Assembly: GCA_964426135.1 (NCBI GenBank)
Contig: CAYRPN010000164.1
Location: forward strand, 1 to 11,239
Source: CAYRPN01 sp964426135
GTDB taxonomy: Bacteria > Planctomycetota > Phycisphaerae > Phycisphaerales > Phycisphaeraceae
Reading direction: 5' to 3'
Length of the DNA stretch: 11,239 nt
Position 1 is the stretch's first letter, and every line of letters begins with the position of its first letter. The notes under the pieces were generated by a model. It ran no database searches and had not been told where the DNA came from. It worked only from the letters and a program-made list of their open reading frames with translations. The position numbers were made by a program, and so were the translations under genes. Shown here piece by piece: positions 7,694 to 11,239 of this stretch.

Positions 7694-7933
7694 CCGTTAG
7701 CCCCCGGCTCCGCCGGGGGAATCGCGCGGCAGGCACACGAATATCGACGGCGCAGCCATCACCAGGTGCCGCCACTCCTTCAGTGCCGCCAAATGTCAAC
7801 GAGCGCAAGCAGGCGCGCAAGGGAGACTCAGGCAACCGCTCGCTTACGCGTCGCGGCACCGACAAGCCCTCGATTCACCGCGGAAGGTGGAACCTCGCCG
7901 CGATCTTCCCCCGGCGGAGCCGGGGGCTAACGG
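7694..7933. repeat. Pair of perfect 28-bp inverted hairpin repeats (REP/BIME-like) in the convergent gap
   Basis: 7694-7721 and 7906-7933 are exact reverse complements over 28 bases, 184 bases apart. Each copy is itself a palindrome, GTTAG followed by CCCCCGGC-TCC-GCCGGGGG (8-bp stem), so the unit is a short head plus hairpin, as in REP sequences. The pair fills most of the gap between the convergent thiL and membrane-rhodanese genes. The interior (7722-7905) has no convincing gene; it contains CGCTCGCTTACGCGTCGCGG, which looks like further repetitive extragenic sequence. A related GCCGGCTCCGCC occurs at 7951. The hairpins could slow convergent transcription, but neither has a T-run. Confidence 0.8.
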
Positions 7934-7967
7934 ACGGAAAGCACTCTCATGCCGGCTCCGCCTTCGA

Positions 7968-8516
7968 TCACTTGTTCCATGGCATCTTCGCCAAGCACAT
8001 CGCCATGCCGCAGGTGTCGGTGATGCCGGCGAACATGAGGCCCGCGCCCACGAAGCCGCTCAGCCCCATGAACCACGGATGAACGACCGCCGCGAGGATG
8101 ACGCCGACAAGCACCAGCGCCCCAGCGGCGATGCGCACCTGTCTTTCAAGCGAGATCACCTTTCGGCTCGCCGCGGCGCGTTCGACGGGCAACCCCGCGA
8201 CGACGCAGCCCTGCGTTCCCTCCGCGACGTTGACGACATTGAACCGGCCAGCGATTTTCTCGCATGCCATCTTGCCGCGCGCGCCGGACTTGCAGATGAA
8301 GTAGAGCGGTGCGGCGGGCGAGCCGAGGTTGCCGTTGGCCTGCGGAAACGCCTTGCGGATCGCGTCTTCGCTGAGTTGGTCCAGCGGAATGTTCACGGCC
8401 CCGCGCACGTGAACCTCCCGATATTCGGCGGGCGTGCGGACATCGATCAGCGCGATCGTCGCGCCTTGATTGAGCTCTTGTGCGAGTCTGGTTGGCTGGA
8501 TGGTCTGAAGGGTCAT
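7968..8516 (-). CDS. Membrane-anchored rhodanese (YgaP-like sulfurtransferase)
   Basis: This 182-residue protein has an N-terminal rhodanese domain and a C-terminal membrane hairpin. LIDVRTPAEYREVHVRGAVNIP (23-44) is the classic rhodanese first half. LYFICKSGARGKMAC (71-85) contains the active-site loop with persulfide-forming C75 in C-X-X-G-X-R. Two hydrophobic segments follow at about 128-146 and 149-168, then TDTCGMAMCLAKMPWN (167-181) with C169 and C174. This matches E. coli YgaP, an inner-membrane rhodanese with two helices. Such proteins move sulfane sulfur between donors and acceptors. The ATG at 8516 has GGAG 8 bases upstream. It lies downstream of the reductase-rhodanese fusion on the same strand, 142 bases away across a large palindrome, so the two probably work in one sulfur pathway. 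The last Cys pair may be redox active; this is inference. Confidence 0.9.
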   Translation of the reverse strand: MTLQTIQPTRLAQELNQGATIALIDVRTPAEYREVHVRGAVNIPLDQLSEDAIRKAFPQANGNLGSPAAPLYFICKSGARGKMACEKIAGRFNVVNVAEGTQGCVVAGLPVERAAASRKVISLERQVRIAAGALVLVGVILAAVVHPWFMGLSGFVGAGLMFAGITDTCGMAMCLAKMPWNK

Positions 8517-8533
8517 GGCGAATCTCCGAGGGG

Positions 8534-8663
8534 TAAGGAACAGGGCGAAATAACTTGGCGAATTGGCGGTTCCCCATTTAGCCGGCGGGCTTGCCCGCCG
8601 AGGGCGTCTCGGCGGGCAAGCCTGCCGGCTAAATGGGGAACTTATTTCGGTCCCGTTCCTAAG
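8534..8663. repeat. Long inverted repeat filling the gap between the two sulfur genes
   Basis: 8570-8602 and 8608-8640 are inverted copies matching at 32 of 33 positions around a 5-base loop. Each arm contains TTTAG followed by its own hairpin (CGGCGGGC with GCCCGCCG). Weaker outer arms continue as GGAAC...CGAAATAA on the left and TTATTTCGG...GTTCC on the right, with about 15 extra bases on the left side. The element runs from the TAG stop of the reductase gene (inside the right arm) to just before the GGAG of the rhodanese gene. In the transcript it would fold into a very stable stem. It could be a mobile palindrome, and could also affect expression of the downstream gene. No T-run is present. 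Confidence 0.85.
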
Positions 8664-10353
8664 CGGGTACGGTGGGTTGGGGCCGCGCCGCCACCGCGTC
8701 GCCGCGGGATTTCGCGCCGCCGCTGAGCGTGTACACCGCCGCGAATCCGTTCTGCTGAAGAATGCGGGCGGCCGCATAGCCGCGAACGCCGGCCGCGCAG
8801 ATGACGACCGTCGCACGATTCGGATCGAGCTCCTGCATGCGGGATCGCAGGGCATCGAGCGGAATGTTCACGGCATGCTCGACGTCGGCCAATGGCTGAT
8901 GCTCCACTTCAGCGGACGTGCGCACATCGACGACCTGATAGGCGCTCAGGTCGTCGCCCGGCGCGACAAAGCGCGCCAGCCCATCGAGCTGATTGCTCGC
9001 GACGAAACCCGCCATGTGAATCGGATCCTTGGCGGAGCCGAAGGGCGGCGCGTAGGCGAGATCGAGGCCCGCCAGATCGCGCACGGTGGCGCCGAAGGTC
9101 ATCGCCGTGGCGATCACATCGATGCGTTTGTCGACGCCATCCTGCCCGATGATCTGCGCGCCGAGCACTTTGCCCGAGTCCGGCGCGAAGATCAGCTTGA
9201 TCGAAAGCGGCTGCGAGCCGGGGTAGTAGCCCGCATGATGCCGACCATGCACGATGATGCTGGCGTGCGGGATTTTCAGGCGTCTGGCGACGCGCTCGGT
9301 CAGGCCGGTAAGCGCCGCGGTCAGGCCGAAGACGCGAACGATCGCGGTGCCCATCACGGGCTTCATCGTCGCGGCCCGGCCGGTGGCCGCATGTTCGCCG
9401 GCGATGCGGCCGGAACGGTTGGCGGGACCGGCCAGGGCGATGCGCATGCGGCCGTTCGTGGGACCGTGGGGATATTCGGCGGCATCGCCGACGGCGTAGA
9501 TGTCCGGATCATTCGTCTGCATAACGTCGTTGGTGGCGATGCCGCCGGACGCGCCGACGATCAGGCCCGCGTCGCCGGCGAGTTGGGTGTTGGGCCTGAC
9601 GCCGATGCCGATGATCACGGCATCCGTTTCAACGCGCGCGCCGCCGGCCATTTGCACCGCGCAAGCGCGGCCGTCTTCCACGTCGAATCCCGCCACGTTG
9701 TCGCCGAGAATCAACTCGACGCCGGCCCTGCGGAGTTCAACAGTCAGCGGCTGCGCCATTTCCGGATCGAGCAGCGTCATGACCTGCGGCTGCCGCTCGA
9801 TGAGCGTAACCTTCACGCCGGCGGCCACGAGTTGCTCGACCATTTCCAGGCCGATGAAGCCGGCGCCGATCACGGTGACATGCCGGGCCTTGCGATGCCC
9901 GGCCACTGCGGCCTTGATGCGATCGGTGTCGGCAAGATTGCGCAGGGTGAACACATTCGATGAATGCACGCCCTCCAACGGCGGCACCACTGGCGCCGCA
10001 CCGGGGCTGAGGATCAGCTTGTCGTAGCGCTGCTCGTAGGAATCGCCGGTGGCGTGGTTGTGGACGCGGATCGTTTTGAGTTGTCGGTTGATCCCGGTGA
10101 CTTCCTGGCGCGTGCGCACATCGATTCGGAATCGCTCGCGCAGCAGTTGCGGCGAGGCGACGAGCAGTTTGCCGCGCTCCTCGATTTCGCCGCCGATGTA
10201 GTACGGCAGACCGCAGTTGGCGAAGGACACGTGTTCGTCCTTCTCGAAGAGAATGATGTCGGCGTGTTCGTTGGTCCGCCTGGCGCGGGTGGCCGCCGAC
10301 GCCCCGCCGGCGACGCCGCCGATGATGATGATGGTAGTGGTGGTGGATTGCAT
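8659..10353 (-). CDS. CoA-disulfide reductase fused to a rhodanese domain (CoADR-RHD type)
   Basis: This 564-residue enzyme is a pyridine-nucleotide disulfide oxidoreductase with a C-terminal rhodanese domain. Residues 8-26 form the FAD site (IIIIGGVAGGASAATRARR). SFANCGLPYYIGG (43-55) carries the single active-site cysteine C47 typical of CoA-disulfide reductases and NADH oxidases. VIGAGFIGLE (161-170) binds NAD(P)H. DPDIYAVGDAAE (282-293) is the second FAD contact. GQDGVDKRIDVIATAM (403-418) and YAPPFGSAKDPIHMAGF (434-450) mark the dimerisation domain. The rhodanese part (about 465-550) has VVDVRTSAEVE and ICAAGVRGYAA with C519. Known fusions reduce CoA disulfide and CoA- or poly-persulfides. 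The ATG is preceded by AAGGGA at a 6-base distance. It is the probable operon partner of the membrane rhodanese downstream. The true substrate cannot be read from sequence. Confidence 0.95.
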   Translation of the reverse strand: MQSTTTTIIIIGGVAGGASAATRARRTNEHADIILFEKDEHVSFANCGLPYYIGGEIEERGKLLVASPQLLRERFRIDVRTRQEVTGINRQLKTIRVHNHATGDSYEQRYDKLILSPGAAPVVPPLEGVHSSNVFTLRNLADTDRIKAAVAGHRKARHVTVIGAGFIGLEMVEQLVAAGVKVTLIERQPQVMTLLDPEMAQPLTVELRRAGVELILGDNVAGFDVEDGRACAVQMAGGARVETDAVIIGIGVRPNTQLAGDAGLIVGASGGIATNDVMQTNDPDIYAVGDAAEYPHGPTNGRMRIALAGPANRSGRIAGEHAATGRAATMKPVMGTAIVRVFGLTAALTGLTERVARRLKIPHASIIVHGRHHAGYYPGSQPLSIKLIFAPDSGKVLGAQIIGQDGVDKRIDVIATAMTFGATVRDLAGLDLAYAPPFGSAKDPIHMAGFVASNQLDGLARFVAPGDDLSAYQVVDVRTSAEVEHQPLADVEHAVNIPLDALRSRMQELDPNRATVVICAAGVRGYAAARILQQNGFAAVYTLSGGAKSRGDAVAARPQPTVPA

Positions 10354-10431
10354 GAGTGATCCCTTGTGTGGGTGGCCTCATGCTCTTGGAGACATGGTTG
10401 CGCGGCGGGTTTCAGAATGAGTTGCCGATGT

Positions 10432-10575
10432 TCACCATTTCAATTTCGCAACCAGAAACAGGGCGATGCCGGGCAACCAGAGAAGTATGATGGGCGGCAG
10501 CCACAGGAGCCGATCGATCGTGAGCGTGTATTCGACAACGGCGGAGCAGGAGAAGAAACGCGGCTCATCCGACAC
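10432..10575 (-). CDS. Small membrane protein, 47 residues, function unknown
   Basis: A short frame begins at GTG 10575 with AGGTGAG a few bases upstream, directly after an in-frame TAA, and ends at TGA 10432. The product has a polar N-terminal part (SDEPRFFSCSAVVEYTL) and a strongly hydrophobic stretch from about residue 21 to 43 with repeated Leu-Trp-Leu-Pro, closing with KLKW. This composition is typical of a one-helix membrane protein with a basic C-terminus, and is hard to obtain by chance in DNA this GC-rich. It lies on the same strand as csrA and the reductase gene, 78 bases before the reductase start. I do not recognise the family. It might be the tail of a gene damaged by the element at 10618-10818. 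Confidence 0.5.
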   Translation of the reverse strand: MSDEPRFFSCSAVVEYTLTIDRLLWLPPIILLWLPGIALFLVAKLKW

Positions 10576-10617
10576 TTACTCACCTGGCAACCGTTGAATA
10601 GAGCGCACCGCAGTGTC

Positions 10618-10818
10618 GTCAGAGCTGGAGCATTGTCAGAGCCGGAGCATTGTCAGAGCCGGAGTCTGTGACTCCGGTCGGATTGAAGCGGCTCAATGCC
10701 GCTTCAATCCGAATTCGCGCCCTGCATTCCCGGTTGAATGTGCGTCTACCGCGTCGAGCTTCGCCTCGCCTGACTCGATCCGGCTCGGCGAAACGGAGTC
10801 GCAGACTCCAGCTCTGAC
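10618..10818. repeat. MITE-like element with 25-bp inverted ends and internal hairpins
   Basis: 10652-10676 and 10794-10818 are inverted copies matching at 23 of 25 positions, enclosing 117 bases. Each end has the form GTCAGAGCYGGAGTCTG and then a hairpin (GGAGTC with GACTCC). On the left the end is preceded by two tandem 17-base partial copies, GTCAGAGCTGGAGCATT (10618-10634) and GTCAGAGCCGGAGCATT (10635-10651). Inside is a perfect 15-bp stem (10678-10692 with 10698-10712) around a TCAAT loop. No transposase frame fits inside, so if mobile it would depend on one elsewhere. It is the main content of the 324-base gap 10576-10899; the only other possible gene there is the fragment at 10819-10912. 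Confidence 0.75.
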
Positions 10819-10912
10819 AAGGCATGGACGTATTCGCCGGATGAAACAGAAATGTGACCACCAGCGCGAAGAGATGCCAGCGATGTATGGGCCGCTCCGT
10901 CAGGCCTGCCAC
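10819..10912 (-). pseudogene. Possible N-terminal fragment of a membrane protein interrupted by the element at 10618-10818
   Basis: A frame opens at GTG 10912, overlapping the last codons of csrA, and reads MAGLTERPIHRWHLFAL, then VVTFLFHPANTSMP, a plausible amphipathic start and membrane helix. It then enters the inverted-repeat element at 10818, becomes Arg-rich non-protein-like sequence, and stops at the far edge of the element (10619). There is no clear ribosome site, although translational coupling to csrA would be possible. This may be a real gene broken by insertion, or a chance frame. The evidence is weak. Confidence 0.25.
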
Positions 10913-11157
10913 CCGCCGTTGTCCGGGGGACTGCCGCTGGGCGGGGTTGCCTGCTGGGCGGGTGGATGATCGCCGGGACCGATGCCTTTGAGTTTCATCT
11001 CGGCGAGTTCGCGGCGGTTGATCTTGACGTCTTTGGGGAAGTCGAAAGAAAGGCGGACCTTGTCGCCGTGGACAGCCACGACGCGGATGACGCCGACCGG
11101 GTTGGCCGGGTCGCCGATGACAATTTCTTCGCCGACGCGTCTGGTAAGGGCCAGCAT
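10900..11157 (-). CDS. csrA: Carbon storage regulator CsrA with a C-terminal extension
   Basis: CsrA is a small dimeric RNA-binding protein that binds GGA-containing hairpins in mRNA leaders, usually blocking translation. The 85-residue product has the conserved start MLALTRRVGEEIVIGD (1-16) with L4, R6 and R7, then HGDKVRLSF (30-38) and PKDVKINRREL (41-51). R48 corresponds to the essential R44 of E. coli CsrA. There is a small insertion (PANPVG, 17-22) in the second strand region. Family members usually end near residue 60-65; here a Pro/Gly/Gln-rich tail continues to residue 85 (GPGDHPPAQQATPPSGSPPD and onwards). The ATG has GGAG about 9 bases upstream. Two ACGGA motifs in the leader suggest autoregulation. 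No flagellar or fliW gene, its common neighbours, is present in the window. Confidence 0.95.
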   Translation of the reverse strand: MLALTRRVGEEIVIGDPANPVGVIRVVAVHGDKVRLSFDFPKDVKINRRELAEMKLKGIGPGDHPPAQQATPPSGSPPDNGGWQA

Positions 11158-11166
11158 GTGCAGGGA

Positions 11167-11181
11167 CTCCGTAAGCTCCGT
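11167..11181 (-). promoter_or_regulatory. Candidate CsrA binding sites in the csrA leader
   Basis: On the transcribed strand the leader contains ACGGAG twice, with ACGGA at 11168-11172 and at 11177-11181. ACGGA fits the CsrA core ANGGA, and the copy nearer the start overlaps the GGAG Shine-Dalgarno (11167-11170). Paired GGA sites with one over the ribosome site are the established layout for CsrA-repressed leaders. Binding itself is inferred. Confidence 0.45.
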
Positions 11182-11190
11182 GCTTTCGGG

Positions 11191-11239
11191 ACCGGGGACG
11201 ACCGGCGAAAACCGGGTGCGACCGGGGGCGACCGGGGGC
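11191..11239. repeat. Decamer tandem repeat upstream of csrA, running to the window edge
   Basis: ACCGG begins at 11191, 11201, 11211, 11221 and 11231, giving five units in exact 10-base register: ACCGGGGACG, ACCGGCGAAA, ACCGGGTGCG, ACCGGGGGCG and a last unit cut by the window end. The two units nearest the edge are almost identical, and the others have diverged. The array starts about 34 bases before the csrA start and probably lies in its leader or promoter region. Its true length is unknown. Confidence 0.8.

Noticed and set aside
7602..7865. Minus-strand frame in the gap after thiL
   Set aside because: It runs across the palindromic repeat and into thiL antisense, with Arg/Pro-rich composition and no ribosome site.
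8570..8640. Rho-independent terminator after the reductase gene
   Set aside because: The stem is strong, but there is no T-run on either strand and it is one of several paired palindromes in the window, so a repeat element explains it better.
8563..9963. Long plus-strand frame opposite the CoA-disulfide reductase
   Set aside because: The minus strand carries the FAD, NAD, active-site and rhodanese motifs; the plus frame is composition-driven.
10618..10668. Short direct repeats as a CRISPR array
   Set aside because: The 17-base units are directly adjacent with no spacers, fewer than three full copies exist, there are no cas genes, and the repeat is part of an inverted-end element.
10366..10671. 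Plus-strand frame in the gap between the reductase gene and csrA
   Set aside because: No motif or hydrophobic pattern, it ends inside the tandem repeat, and it overlaps the better-supported small minus-strand frame.

Overview
The window is about 11 kb of GC-rich bacterial chromosome. A membrane Ser/Thr kinase with a TPR-like tail, TadE/TadG-like envelope proteins, a lone ThiL beginning MRELSLLQHIY and an extended CsrA together suggest a planctomycete-type (PVC group, perhaps Phycisphaerae-like) organism. This is inferred from gene style only; there is no rRNA or other marker in the window. I see no tRNA, rRNA, CRISPR array, transposase or phage gene.

Layout. (1) 199-5612, plus strand: a three-gene run made of a transmembrane kinase with a long helical-repeat domain, a TadG-like protein whose start overlaps the kinase stop (ATGA), and a TadE-like pseudopilin with a class III prepilin-type cleavage motif. 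(2) 5613-6126: a 514-base gap holding a nested palindromic element and a long heptamer-phased pyrimidine repeat. (3) 6127-7669, plus strand: a host-attachment/baeRF-like protein, then thiamine-monophosphate kinase (thiL). (4) 7670-7967: a convergent gap framed by two perfect 28-bp inverted hairpin repeats. (5) 7968-11157, minus strand, read right to left: csrA, a possibly interrupted reading frame containing a MITE-like element, a 47-residue membrane protein, a CoA-disulfide reductase fused to a rhodanese domain, and a membrane-anchored rhodanese.

How the parts may work together. The kinase-TadG-TadE run looks like an envelope module in which a kinase with an extracytoplasmic repeat domain is co-expressed with pseudopilin-like proteins. 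No Tad ATPase, platform or secretin gene is present here. The reductase-rhodanese fusion and the membrane rhodanese form a plausible sulfane-sulfur/persulfide handling pair. The csrA leader carries two ACGGA motifs, one over the Shine-Dalgarno, which fits autoregulation.

The most striking non-coding property is that the four largest gaps between genes each contain a different palindromic inverted-pair element. Three of the four have hairpins headed by GTAG, GTTAG or TTAG, like REP/BIME elements. A heptamer-phased pyrimidine tract ending in the same 13 bases occurs twice in gene 5' flanks, and a decamer tandem array lies upstream of csrA.
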